A DNA stretch of 64,000 nucleotides from positions 124,001-188,000 of the forward strand of contig NZ_JAHXZL010000001.1 in NCBI RefSeq assembly GCF_019429525.1, written 5' to 3'. This document shows, one piece after another, positions 45,359 through 56,144 of this stretch; positions within the stretch are counted from its first letter, which is position 1; the number at the start of each line of letters is the position of its first letter. The notes under the pieces were generated by a model. It was not told the origin of the DNA and searched no databases. It saw only the letters and a program-made list of their open reading frames with translations. The DNA is from Sphingomonas folli. GTDB taxonomy: Bacteria > Pseudomonadota > Alphaproteobacteria > Sphingomonadales > Sphingomonadaceae. Both the position numbers and the translations under genes were made by a program.

Positions 45359-46048
45359 ATGCACAATCCGTTCGAGACCGGCGATTTCGCAGGCGCCTTG
45401 GCGCGCGCCGGCGTCGGCATGCAGCAGACCCAGGCCGGGCTCGTCCCGATCGTGATCGAGCAGTCGAACCGCGGCGAGCGCTCGTTCGACATCTTCTCGC
45501 GGCTGCTGCGCGAGCGGATCGTCTTCGTCACCGGCGGGGTCGAGGACGGCATGGCCTCGCTGATCTGCGCGCAGCTGCTCTTCCTCGAGTCGGAGAACCC
45601 GAAGAAGGACATCTTCATGTACATCAACTCGCCGGGCGGCGTCGTCACGGCGGGCATGGCGATCCACGACACGATGCAGTACATCCGCCCGCGCGTCGGC
45701 ACGCTCTGCATCGGGCAGGCCGCGTCGATGGGCTCGTTCCTGCTCGCCAGCGGCGAGCCGGGCATGCGCGTGGCGACCACCAACAGCCGTATCATGATCC
45801 ACCAGCCCTCGGGCGGCGCGCAGGGCATGGCGGCCGACATCGAGATCCAGGCGCGCGAGATCCTGCGCATGCGCCACTTCCTCAACACGCTGTACGCCAA
45901 GTACACCGGCAAGCCGCTCGAGGAGATCGAGCGCGCGATGGACCGCGACAAGTTCATGAGCGCCGAGGAGGCCAAGGAGTTCGGCCTGATCGACGAGGTG
46001 TTCGACAAGCGCCCGGTGCCCAGCGAGGACGTCAGCGCCGCCGCCTGA
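45359..46048 (+). CDS. clpP: ATP-dependent Clp protease proteolytic subunit
   Basis: ClpP is the serine protease barrel that works with ClpX or ClpA. The 229-residue protein has the catalytic Ser123 in [11 protein letters not shown] and His148 in [11 protein letters not shown], plus INSPGG and [18 protein letters not shown] at the C-terminus. The N-terminal stretch of about 25 residues before VPIVIEQ is probably cleaved as a propeptide. clpX follows after 248 bp, the usual gene pair. Confidence 0.96.
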   Translation: MHNPFETGDFAGALARAGVGMQQTQAGLVPIVIEQSNRGERSFDIFSRLLRERIVFVTGGVEDGMASLICAQLLFLESENPKKDIFMYINSPGGVVTAGMAIHDTMQYIRPRVGTLCIGQAASMGSFLLASGEPGMRVATTNSRIMIHQPSGGAQGMAADIEIQAREILRMRHFLNTLYAKYTGKPLEEIERAMDRDKFMSAEEAKEFGLIDEVFDKRPVPSEDVSAAA

Positions 46049-46130
46049 CGCGACCCGCCGGCGGTCGCGAGCCGATCCGCCGGCGTGTCTCGATCCGCCT
46101 GATGCGGGTCAGCCATTCCCCGCTATGCTC

Positions 46131-46159
46131 TTGAAGCCATGCGACGGAGAGGTGATATT
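46131..46159 (+). promoter_or_regulatory. Candidate clpX promoter
   Basis: TTGAAG (46131-46136) and GATATT (46154-46159) are 17 bp apart, 138 bp before clpX. A 248-bp spacer between clpP and clpX makes an independent promoter likely; the match itself is modest. Confidence 0.35.
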
Positions 46160-46296
46160 GCGGTTTAGCGACACCGCGCGACCGCTCCCGCGGCCCCAGA
46201 TTTCGGCCGCTTTTGTACGTTGTTGCTTAAGGTGCAGTGCGGTAGCCTGCGCCACGCCCAGGGCAGGCGGCTGGCCTGCGACGAAGGATGATCTGA

Positions 46297-47562
46297 ATGA
46301 CGAAACTCAGTGGCGGCGATAGCAAGAGCACGCTCTATTGCTCGTTCTGCGGCAAGTCGCAGCACGAGGTGCGCAAGCTGATCGCCGGCCCCACCGTCTT
46401 CATCTGTGACGAGTGCGTCGAGCTCTGCAACGACATCATTCGCGAGGAGACGAAGTCGGCGCTGGTGGCCAAGAAGGACGGCGGCGTTCCCTCGCCGCAG
46501 GAGATCTGCGACGTGCTCGACGATTACGTCATCGGGCAGAAGCAGGCCAAGCGCGTGCTCTCGGTCGCGGTGCACAATCATTACAAGCGCCTCAACCACG
46601 GCGCCAAGGGCGCCGACGTCGAGCTCGCCAAGAGCAACATCCTGCTCGTCGGGCCCACCGGCTGCGGCAAGACGCTGCTGGCGCAGACGCTGGCGCGCAT
46701 CCTCGACGTGCCCTTCACCATGGCCGACGCGACGACGCTGACCGAGGCGGGCTATGTCGGCGAGGACGTCGAGAACATCATCCTCAAGCTGCTCCAGGCG
46801 TCCGACTATAACGTCGAGCGCGCGCAGCGCGGCATCGTCTACATCGACGAGATCGACAAGATCAGCCGCAAGGCCGAGAACCCCTCGATCACGCGCGACG
46901 TGTCGGGCGAGGGCGTGCAGCAGGCGCTGCTCAAGCTGATGGAAGGCACCACCGCCAGCGTGCCGCCGCAGGGCGGCCGCAAGCACCCGCAGCAGGAGTT
47001 CCTCCAGGTCGACACGACCAACATCCTGTTCATCTGCGGCGGCGCCTTCTCTGGGCTCGAGAAGATCATCGGCGACCGGCTCCAGGGCAAGTCGATCGGG
47101 TTCGGCGCCTATGTCGCCTCGCCCGAGGAGAAGCGCACTGGCGAGGTGCTGCGCCAGACCGAGCCGGAGGATCTGCTCAAGTTCGGCCTCATCCCCGAGT
47201 TCGTCGGCCGCCTGCCGGTGATCGCGACGCTCGAGGACCTCGACGTGCCCGCGCTGGTCAAGATCCTGGCCGAGCCGAAGAACGCGCTGGTGAAACAATA
47301 TCAGAAGCTGTTCGAGATGGAGGAGGTGAAGCTCGGCTTCACCGACGACGCGCTCACCACGGTCGCCAAGAAGGCGATCGAGCGCAAGACCGGCGCGCGC
47401 GGGCTGCGCTCGATCCTGGAGGCGATCCTGCTCGACACGATGTTCGACCTGCCGGGGATGGACTCGGTCGACGAGGTGATGATCGACCGCGACGTGGTCG
47501 AGGGTCGCAAGGAGCCGGTCCGCGTCTACGCCGAGAAGAAGAAGGCCGGCGAGGTCGCCTGA
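46297..47562 (+). CDS. clpX: ATP-dependent Clp protease ATP-binding subunit ClpX
   Basis: ClpX is the AAA+ unfoldase that feeds ClpP and controls cell-cycle proteolysis in alphaproteobacteria. The 421-residue protein has a C4 zinc-binding domain (Cys15, Cys18, Cys37, Cys40), Walker A GPTGCGKT, Walker [11 protein letters not shown], the IGF loop that docks ClpP (KSIGFGA) and sensor-2 [19 protein letters not shown] ribosome site precedes ATG 46297. Confidence 0.97.
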   Translation: MTKLSGGDSKSTLYCSFCGKSQHEVRKLIAGPTVFICDECVELCNDIIREETKSALVAKKDGGVPSPQEICDVLDDYVIGQKQAKRVLSVAVHNHYKRLNHGAKGADVELAKSNILLVGPTGCGKTLLAQTLARILDVPFTMADATTLTEAGYVGEDVENIILKLLQASDYNVERAQRGIVYIDEIDKISRKAENPSITRDVSGEGVQQALLKLMEGTTASVPPQGGRKHPQQEFLQVDTTNILFICGGAFSGLEKIIGDRLQGKSIGFGAYVASPEEKRTGEVLRQTEPEDLLKFGLIPEFVGRLPVIATLEDLDVPALVKILAEPKNALVKQYQKLFEMEEVKLGFTDDALTTVAKKAIERKTGARGLRSILEAILLDTMFDLPGMDSVDEVMIDRDVVEGRKEPVRVYAEKKKAGEVA

Positions 47563-47570
47563 TCGCTTCG

Positions 47571-47594
47571 GGGCTCCCGCGCGCGCGGGAGCCC
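47571..47594 (+). terminator. Terminator palindrome after clpX
   Basis: GGGCTCCCGCGC and GCGCGGGAGCCC form an unbroken 24-bp palindrome, 9 bp after the clpX stop. Confidence 0.6.
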
Positions 47595-47618
47595 AGGGGC
47601 GTCGATGGGTGGCGCTGG

Positions 47619-47638
47619 GTTCCTGCCCTCGCAGGAAC
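47619..47638. repeat. REP-like palindrome, copy 1
   Basis: GTTCCTGC and GCAGGAAC form a perfect 8-bp stem. A related palindrome, TCCTGCG-AG-CGCAGGA, occurs at 49044-49059, so this is probably a dispersed element of the genome. Confidence 0.5.
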
Positions 47639-47904
47639 ATGATGCCGGATGACGGGCGCTCGCCGGACGCCCGTCGTCGTCCCGGACCCCAGGTCGGGCT
47701 TCATCGCTCCGCCGCCGTGGTGCTGGCGGGACGGTCGAGCCTGAGGCAAGCCCGGGAAGACGCTGAGGGACGGCGTTCGCATCGACCCGGGGCGCTCGGT
47801 ACTGGTCAGGCATATCACGGGCGTCGCGGCATCACGGCGGCGCCCTTCTTCTTTGCTTATCATGTCCGGCGGATCGCACCGGCGCGTTCGCGCATTGCCC
47901 AGGG

Positions 47905-49005
47905 ATGCAGACGAATACCGACACCCCGCTGCCGCCGCCGCCGACGCTGATGCCCCGGTGGGCGATCGGCTTCCCGCTCGCGGGGCTGGCCGCGGTGCTC
48001 GCCGGCGTGGCCAAGCTCGGCAGCGCTGGCACGGTCGCGGCGGCGGCGATCCTGTTCGGCGCGGTGCTCGCCGCGGTCCATCACGCCGAGGTGGTCGCGC
48101 ATCGCGTCGGCGAGCCGTTCGGCACCCTGGTGCTCGCGATCGCGGTGACCGTGATCGAGGTGTCGCTGATCGTCGCGCTGATGCTGTCCGACGCGGGTGA
48201 CGCCTCGGCGCTGGCGCGGGACACGGTCTTCGCCGCGATCATGATCATCCTCAACGGCATCATCGGCCTGTGCCTGATGGCAGGCGGGCTGATCCACGGC
48301 GAGCAGCGTTTCTCGCTGCGTGGCGCGAGCGCGGCGCTCTGTACGCTCGCCGCGCTCGCGATCCTCACGCTCGTCCTCCCCAATTACACCTCGACCGTGG
48401 CGGGTCCGAGCTACTCGACGTCGCAGCTCATCCTCGTCGCGGTCGTCAGCCTGTTCCTCTACGGCGTGTTCGTGATGGTGCAGACGCTGCGGCACCGCGA
48501 CTATTTCCTCGCGGCGGGGGGCGAGGACGATCACGGCGCGGTCCCGGACGCGCGCACCACCTGGATCGCCTTCGCGCTGCTGCTCGTCGCGCTGGTCGCG
48601 GTGGTGCTCCTCGCCAAGGCGCTGTCGGCGACGATCGAGCGCGCGGTGCTCGACGCCGGGCTGCCGCTCGCGGTGGTCGGGGTGGTGATCGCGGCGCTGG
48701 TGCTCGCGCCCGAGAGCCTGGCTGCGTTCCGCGCGGCGCGGCGCAACCGCATCCAGACCAGCCTCAACCTCGCGCTCGGCTCGGCGCTGGCGACGATCGG
48801 GCTGACCATTCCCGCAGTGGCGATCGTCAGCCTGGTGCTCGACCTGCCGCTCGCGCTCGGGATCGGTGCCAAGAGTCTGGTGCTGCTCGCGCTGTCGCTG
48901 TTCGTCGCGACGATCTCCCTGGGCAACGGGCGGACCACGGTGCTCCAGGGAGCGGTGCACCTCGTGATCTTCGCGGTCTATCTGTTCACCACCGTGGTGC
49001 CATGA
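47905..49005 (+). CDS. ChaA-type calcium/cation:proton antiporter
   Basis: The 366-residue inner-membrane protein has about eleven hydrophobic segments and the CaCA repeats: HRVGEPFGTLVLAIAVTVIEVSLIVALM (quoted in part), with the acidic Glu in transmembrane 3, and the second repeat RNRIQTSLNLALGSALATIGLTIPAV. It should export Ca2+, or Na+/K+, in exchange for protons. The start is taken at 47905; the first 16 residues are a Thr/Pro-rich tail before the first helix. It lies downstream of a repeat-rich spacer. Confidence 0.88.
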   Translation: MQTNTDTPLPPPPTLMPRWAIGFPLAGLAAVLAGVAKLGSAGTVAAAAILFGAVLAAVHHAEVVAHRVGEPFGTLVLAIAVTVIEVSLIVALMLSDAGDASALARDTVFAAIMIILNGIIGLCLMAGGLIHGEQRFSLRGASAALCTLAALAILTLVLPNYTSTVAGPSYSTSQLILVAVVSLFLYGVFVMVQTLRHRDYFLAAGGEDDHGAVPDARTTWIAFALLLVALVAVVLLAKALSATIERAVLDAGLPLAVVGVVIAALVLAPESLAAFRAARRNRIQTSLNLALGSALATIGLTIPAVAIVSLVLDLPLALGIGAKSLVLLALSLFVATISLGNGRTTVLQGAVHLVIFAVYLFTTVVP

Positions 49006-49043
49006 CTGGCCACGAGGGGGTGACCGACGACGCTTGATCGTGC

Positions 49044-49059
49044 TCCTGCGAGCGCAGGA
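49044..49059. repeat. REP-like palindrome, copy 2
   Basis: TCCTGCG (49044-49050) and CGCAGGA (49053-49059) enclose AG. It resembles the palindrome at 47619-47638 and lies downstream of chaA. Confidence 0.45.
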
Positions 49060-49132
49060 AGCTGAGCTCGAACGGCGACGCTCGTGGCCCTGATGTCCCG
49101 CCCCCCGCACGCGGACGCGCGACGCCTCGGAC

Positions 49133-49393
49133 TCACCGCGCGTGCTGGCGCGCCGCCAGCGCGATGCCCGCCGCGATCTGCAGTAGCGCGTAGGCGCGCC
49201 GCCGCCCGGGCCGTCCGACGAAGGGCGCCACCAGCGCCTCCGCGCCGAGCGCGCGCTCCTGCCACAGCGCGACGTGGCGGCGCGGCTGGAGCAGCCCGAG
49301 CATGCCGTCGCCGATCATGAACACCGCGGCCATCTCGACGGTGCGGCGCGCCAGCAGCCGGGTCACTTCGGGCTCGTGGGTCGCGCGCGCCAT
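49133..49393 (-). CDS. Small hypothetical protein after the M1 peptidase gene
   Basis: I do not recognise the 86-residue protein (MARATHEPEVTRLLARRTVEM...). It has one or two weak hydrophobic stretches (AAVFMIGDGMLGLL; ALLQIAAGIALAA) and a basic middle. It overlaps the peptidase gene end by 31 bp and shares its strand, so translational coupling is plausible. Confidence 0.6.
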   Translation of the reverse strand: MARATHEPEVTRLLARRTVEMAAVFMIGDGMLGLLQPRRHVALWQERALGAEALVAPFVGRPGRRRAYALLQIAAGIALAARQHAR

Positions 49394-51136
49394 GCCTGAT
49401 AGTCCTCCACCGCGACCGAGCGGCGCAGGACGCGCGCCGCCGGATCGATCGTGACGTGCGCGCCCGCGGGGACCCGCAACTCGCCCGGCACCGCCACGCG
49501 ACGCACCGCCTCGCCGACCTGAACCTCGACCGGCAGCGCGAAGGCGCGCGGCCGCTCGGTCTTCCAGGCCAGACGCAGCACGTCGCCGTCGCGGGTCGCC
49601 AGCAGCTCGGGTAACGCGCGGTCGCGCAGATAAGTGTCGAAGAACCAGCCATAATCCTTGCCGGTCACGCGCGCGACGATCGCCTCGAACTCGCGCGTCG
49701 AGCCGTAGCGCGGGCGGAAGTTGCCGGGGCGCGGGTCGGGGCGGCCGTAGACCAGCCGCCGCACCGACTCGTAGAAGGCCGCGTCGCCGATCAGCCAGCG
49801 CAGGGTGTGGAGCGTCCACGAGCCCTTGTAATAGATGTCGGTGCCGGCGCCGCCCTTGCCGGGTTCGTACACCTCCTCCTCGGTGAGCACGCGGTCGCGC
49901 ACCACCGGGGCGCGGTTCGCGATCTGGTTGCGCTGCGCCTCGAGCATCACCGCGTAGCGCGCCGCGCCCTCGCGCCAGCGCCCGTAGAGCGGCTGCATGT
50001 AGCTGCCGAACCCCTCGTGCAGCCAGTAATCGTCCCAGTTCGCCGCGGTCAGCTGGTTGCCGAACCACTCGTGCGAGAATTCGTGGTGGAACAGCCAGTC
50101 GAACCCCTCGGGCGCCTTGGCATAGCCGTTGCCATAGGCGTTGATCGTCTGATGCTCCATGCCCTTGTGCGGCGTCTCGACCACGCCGAGCTTCTCGTCG
50201 CCGAAGGGGTAGGGTCCGATCACCGCCTCGAAGAAGTCGAGCGTCGGCGCGAACTCGGCGAAGAGCGCGCGCGCCTGCGTCTCCTCGCCCGGCAGATACC
50301 AGTAAGCGAGCGGGATCTGGTTGCCGTAGCGGCTGCGATACTGCCCCTCGAGCACCTCATAGGGGCCGAGATTGATCGCGATCGCATAGGTGTTGGGCTG
50401 GCGCGCGCGCCAGTGCCACACGCTGCTCCCGTCGGGCAGCGCGTCCACGCCGAGCAGCCGCCCGTTCGATGGCGCCTTGAGCCCCTTGGGCGCGGTGATG
50501 TGGAGCAGCGCCTCGCCCGGCTCGCCCTCGGGGAAGTCGAGGCAGGGCCAGAGCAGGTCGCAGCCATAGCCCTCGGTCGTCGTGGCGACCCAGGGGCGGC
50601 CGTCGGGCGTGGTCGACCAGACGATGCCGTCGTCCCACGGCGCGTTGACCGCGACGTGCGGCGTCCCGTCATAGGCGATATCGACCGAGGCGGTCGCGCC
50701 CCTCGCCAGCGGCACGGCGAGCGCGAGCTGGCCGTCGGGGCGCCGCACCGCGGCGGCGGGGAGGGGGCGGCCGTCGACTCTGACCGAGCGCACCGCATAA
50801 TTGGAGTCGAGGTCCAGCAGGAGCCGCGGCACCGCCGCCTCGGCACGCACGCTCAGCCGCGCGCGCGCCGCCAGCGTGTGTCGCGTCGGGTCGAGCGCGA
50901 ACCAGAGCTCGGCCGAGGCGAGCCGGATCGCGGCCTGCTCGGCCGGGCGGACACCCCCCGATCGCTGCGTCTGCGCGCTGATCGGCGGCTCACCCTTCTC
51001 CGGCAGGTGCGATCCGCGCGCCGCCGCCGCCGCCGAGAGCGCCAGCAAGGTCGCGAGCACTGCCAGATTGATGCGGCGCCCCCACACACCATATACAGCG
51101 TGTTGGCCGTCCTCGTTGGGCGGCGCCGGAGTATCC

Positions 51137-51138
<2 letters not shown>
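49363..51138 (-). CDS. M1 family zinc aminopeptidase, exported
   Basis: The roughly 590-residue protein has an N-terminal hydrophobic signal (INLAVLATLLALSAAAAARG), a beta-domain, GMEHQTINAYG at the place of the usual GAMEN exopeptidase motif, and the zinc site HEFSHEW near residues 350-356 with the Glu in WLHEGFGSY. It likely trims peptides in the periplasm. The start is uncertain: ATG 51138 overlaps the lon ATG (51137) on the other strand, while GTG 51087 gives a signal peptide directly but lies within a likely lon promoter. Confidence 0.85.
51068..51095 (+). promoter_or_regulatory. Heat-shock sigma-like promoter of lon
   Basis: TTGATG (51068-51073), 13 nt, then CACCATATA (51087-51095) matches the sigma-32 -10 consensus CCCCATNTA at 8 of 9 positions and keeps TTGA in the -35. 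It lies 42 bp before the lon ATG, inside the 5' end of the divergent M1 gene. Confidence 0.55.
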
Positions 51139-53533
<2,395 letters not shown>

Positions 53534-53560
53534 CTCACGTTAACGCAACGTAACTTATTG

Positions 53561-53595
53561 CCGCCGCGTCCTGTCCCGGGGCGCGGCGGTTTCGT
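53561..53595 (+). terminator. Terminator after lon
   Basis: CCGCCGCG (53561-53568) pairs with CGCGGCGG (53582-53589), followed by TTTCGTTT. Confidence 0.75.
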
Positions 53596-53624
53596 TTGAC
53601 TTGGGCTAGGGCGCGCGCCTTACT
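53596..53624 (+). promoter_or_regulatory. Possible promoter of the HU gene
   Basis: TTGACT (53596-53601) is followed after 17 bp by CTTACT, 70 bp before the HU start. The -35 is good, the -10 poor. Confidence 0.3.
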
Positions 53625-53693
53625 GGAGGGATGCGGACCATGCTCCGCGAATCCATCACGAATGCGTAACGGTAAGGAACGGGGTCTTTTCGC

Positions 53694-53966
53694 ATGAACA
53701 AACAGGAATTGATCGCGCAGGTCGCGACGGCGGCCGGGCTCGGCAAGAGCGAGGCGAGCCGCGCGGTCGAGGCGGTGTTCGACACGATCTCGACGTGCCT
53801 GAAGAAGGGTGACGAGGTCCGCCTGGTCGGCTTCGGCACCTTCGCGGTCAGCCGTCGCAAGGCGTCGACCGGGCGCAACCCGCGCACCGGTGAGCCGATG
53901 ACGATCAAGGCCTCGAGCCAGCCCAAGTTCAAGGCGGGCAAGGTGCTCAAGGACTCGCTCAATTAA
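53694..53966 (+). CDS. HU family DNA-binding protein
   Basis: The 90-residue histone-like protein starts MNKQELIAQVATAAGLGKSEASRAVEAVF (given in part), with the HU/IHF signature GFGTFAVSRRKASTGRNPRTG and the beta-arm. It bends and compacts DNA as a dimer. The lon-HU gene order is common in proteobacteria, where the downstream gene is hupB. Length is canonical. Confidence 0.96.
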   Translation: MNKQELIAQVATAAGLGKSEASRAVEAVFDTISTCLKKGDEVRLVGFGTFAVSRRKASTGRNPRTGEPMTIKASSQPKFKAGKVLKDSLN

Positions 53967-54018
53967 GTGCTGGACAGGGCCGGCGTGCTCCCGTAGGTGC
54001 GCCGCTCCCGACGCGGAT

Positions 54019-54093
54019 GGGCGCGTAGCTCAGCGGTAGAGCACACCCTTCACACGGGTGGGGTCACAGGTTCAATCCCTGTCGCGCCCACCA
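54019..54093 (+). tRNA. tRNA-Val (CAC)
   Basis: The acceptor stem GGGCGCG (54019-54025) pairs with CGCGCCC (54083-54089); discriminator A and encoded CCA (54091-54093) follow. The anticodon stem CACCC/GGGTG encloses loop TTCACAC, giving anticodon CAC at 54051-54053. The GGTTCAATCC arm is normal. Length is 75 nt. Confidence 0.95.
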
Positions 54094-54271
54094 TCCGGCC
54101 GGCCCGAACGCCCCGCTCGTCCCTGTGACCGGCGGGGCTTCTCGTATCTGGCGTCCGTCGTCGCGAGAGCGCAGGATTCGTTCAGCATATCGCTTGTGGC
54201 TCCGTGTTCGTGCGTGTGCGGGAACACCGGTGAGCGCGCGCCCTCCGTCCCAGATCGGGGCATGCGCACTT
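54094..54271. other. Upstream part of the 341-bp spacer between tRNA-Val and the lipoprotein
   Basis: This stretch has no supported gene. GCCCCGC near 54110 and GGCGGGGC near 54130 could pair as a tRNA terminator. The remaining spacer, to 54434, holds the PHO-box-like array and leader of the lipoprotein gene. Confidence 0.4.
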
Positions 54272-54337
54272 CTGTCACGTAAGCGTAACGGAAGCGACGC
54301 CGAACTGTCTTCGAAGACTCATTCAGCTGTCATCGTC
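54272..54337 (+). promoter_or_regulatory. Six-unit 11-bp-phased PHO-box-like array
   Basis: Six consecutive 11-bp units begin at 54272 (CTGTCACGTAA), 54283 (GCGTAACGGAA), 54294 (GCGACGCCGAA), 54305 (CTGTCTTCGAA), 54316 (GACTCATTCAG) and 54327 (CTGTCATCGTC). Three begin with CTGTC, and four end in AA. PhoB binds tandem 11-bp repeats of the type CTGTCAT plus four AT-rich bases, so the phase and sequence fit a PhoB array. It ends 97 bp before the lipoprotein ATG. Middle units are weak matches. Confidence 0.65.
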
Positions 54338-54434
54338 GGGGCCTAGCCGCGCTGCTCAGGGAGCGAGCGGACGCACAAGGTTCGACTCGCGCACCGGGTC
54401 CCAACGCGGGACCTGTCCTAACAGGGAGTGAGTC

Positions 54435-56048
54435 ATGGTCAGCTTCAGCCGTCGCAGCAAGTTCCTGCTGGCGACCTCCGCCACGTTGTTCCTCGCCTCG
54501 TGCGGCGCGGACGATGTCGCCTCGCCGGGCGCCGGCAGCCTGCCGATCACGATCGTCCAGCCCGCGCCCACGCCGACGCCTACCGCGGCGCCGACCCCGA
54601 CCGCGCTGACCAACGCGCAGATCGCGCTGGCGACGACGCAGTCGGGCGTCACCGTCACCGCCGACGAGCAGGTCGCGATCCTCAACGCTGGCCAGAACAA
54701 CAATCTGCAGGGCTTCGGCAGCACGCTGAACGGCGTCTACCCGATCAACGGCACCTCGCTGGCGACCGCGAGCAACCCGCAGACCGTGCTCGGCAATACC
54801 AGCTTCATCCAGAACACCAGCTATGTCGGTGCGCTGAGCGGCCCCAACGACGCGGCCTTCTCGGGCTGGACCTGCAGCTCGACCGCGGCGAGCTTCCTCA
54901 ACAGCAGCAGCTGCACCGCGGTGCCCGCGGTCGGCACCGGCGGTTCGGCCGCGGCCTGCCCGACCGGCACCACCGACGACGGCATCGTCCAGACCTTCCG
55001 TGCCTGTCGCCTGCCGCAGGCGATCACCTCTGACCTCACGCTGCCGAAGATTGCGGGTGTGTTCTACCGCTTCCGCGGTCAGACCGAGGTGGGTGACATC
55101 AACAGCGCCACGGGCGTGACGCTGACGATCGCGGCCGGTGTCGTGCTCGCGGCTGACTCCTCGGAGACGTCGAACGACCTGCTGCTGGTCAACCGCGGCA
55201 GCCGTCTCAACGCGGTCGGCACCGCCGACGCGCCGATCGTCTTCACCGCGCAGCAGAACCTCGGCAGCAACGGCGTGTCCGACGCGACCCAGGGCCTGTG
55301 GGGCGGCGTGATCCTGCTCGGCCGCGCGCCCACTGCCGTCTGCGCGGCGGGCACCGGCCCGAACGACGCCAACGGCAGCTCGGCGACCTGCCAGCAGGCG
55401 ATCGAGGGCGTCACCGGCCGCTTCTACGGCGGCACCAACCAGGCGGACAGCTCGGGCACGCTCCAGTACGTCCAGATCCGCTACACCGGCATCGCCATCA
55501 GCGAGGGCAACGAGCTGCAGGGCCTCACGCTCGGCGGCACCGGCTCGGGCACGACGATCGACCACGTGCAGAGCCACAATTCGTCGGACGACGGCGTCGA
55601 GATCTTCGGGGGCGCCACCAACCTGAAGTACTTCGTGGTGACCGGCGCCGATGACGACGGCTTCGACGTCGACAACGGCTGGCGCGGCTTCATGCAGTTC
55701 ATCATCGCCGCGCAGAAGGCCTCGGGTTCCACCGCCGACTCGTTCGCGACCGAGATCGACTCCAACGGTGCAGAAGACCTGCTGCCGCGTACCTATGGCC
55801 GCTACGCCAACTTCACGTTCGTGCAGACGACTCCTTCGGCACCGGCGGCCATCCGCCTGCGCGGCGGCGCGGACTTCGCCTTCGTCAACGGCGTGGTGAA
55901 GTCGGCCAGCGGCTCCGCGTGCGTCAATATCATCGCGGGCGCGGGCGACGGTGCTAACCGCACCACCATCCGAGCCGCCGATAGCGCGCTGCAGGACGTC
56001 GGGCCGCCGACCTTCAACTCGGTCTACTTCCAGTGCCAGGGCCGCTGA
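54435..56048 (+). CDS. ElpS-like surface lipoprotein with beta-helix-type repeats
   Basis: The 537-residue protein has a lipoprotein signal (FLLATSATLFLASCGAD; lipobox LASC, Cys near 23), a Pro/Thr-rich linker (APTPTPTAAPTPT) and a Gly/Asn/Thr-rich body. Repeating segments such as SDDGVEIFGGATNLKYFVVTG and DDDGFDVDNGWRGFMQFI suggest a right-handed beta-helix. In Caulobacter, the phosphate-starvation lipoprotein ElpS is encoded next to the type II secretion genes and released with their help. The same layout here, plus a PHO-box-like array upstream, suggests an orthologue, though I have not aligned them. Confidence 0.72.
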   Translation: MVSFSRRSKFLLATSATLFLASCGADDVASPGAGSLPITIVQPAPTPTPTAAPTPTALTNAQIALATTQSGVTVTADEQVAILNAGQNNNLQGFGSTLNGVYPINGTSLATASNPQTVLGNTSFIQNTSYVGALSGPNDAAFSGWTCSSTAASFLNSSSCTAVPAVGTGGSAAACPTGTTDDGIVQTFRACRLPQAITSDLTLPKIAGVFYRFRGQTEVGDINSATGVTLTIAAGVVLAADSSETSNDLLLVNRGSRLNAVGTADAPIVFTAQQNLGSNGVSDATQGLWGGVILLGRAPTAVCAAGTGPNDANGSSATCQQAIEGVTGRFYGGTNQADSSGTLQYVQIRYTGIAISEGNELQGLTLGGTGSGTTIDHVQSHNSSDDGVEIFGGATNLKYFVVTGADDDGFDVDNGWRGFMQFIIAAQKASGSTADSFATEIDSNGAEDLLPRTYGRYANFTFVQTTPSAPAAIRLRGGADFAFVNGVVKSASGSACVNIIAGAGDGANRTTIRAADSALQDVGPPTFNSVYFQCQGR

Positions 56049-56079
56049 GGCGCCACCAGCCCTCGTGATGCTCGGCGGA

Positions 56080-56112
56080 GCCCGGGGAGCGCCTCTCAGC
56101 GCCGCCCCGGGC
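56080..56112 (+). terminator. Hairpin between lipoprotein and TonB receptor genes
   Basis: GCCCGGGG (56080-56087) pairs with CCCCGGGC (56105-56112), 32 bp before the receptor ATG. Without a T-run it may attenuate rather than end transcription. Confidence 0.45.
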
Positions 56113-56144
56113 CCGCTCATAGAAACAGACTGGAACCCTCCGCC

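Larger units (their letters stand above)
47563..47904. other. 342-bp intergenic region with hairpins, no gene
   Basis: It contains the clpX terminator (47571-47594), a GTTCCTGC/GCAGGAAC palindrome (47619-47638) and a GACGGGCG/CGCCCGTC stem (47651-47658 with 47668-47675). The rest has no convincing reading frame and looks like mosaic intergenic repeat DNA before the chaA start. Confidence 0.5.

Noticed and set aside
47354..47863. A minus-strand frame reaching into the clpX-chaA spacer
   Set aside because: Mostly antisense to clpX, with no recognisable domain or ribosome site.
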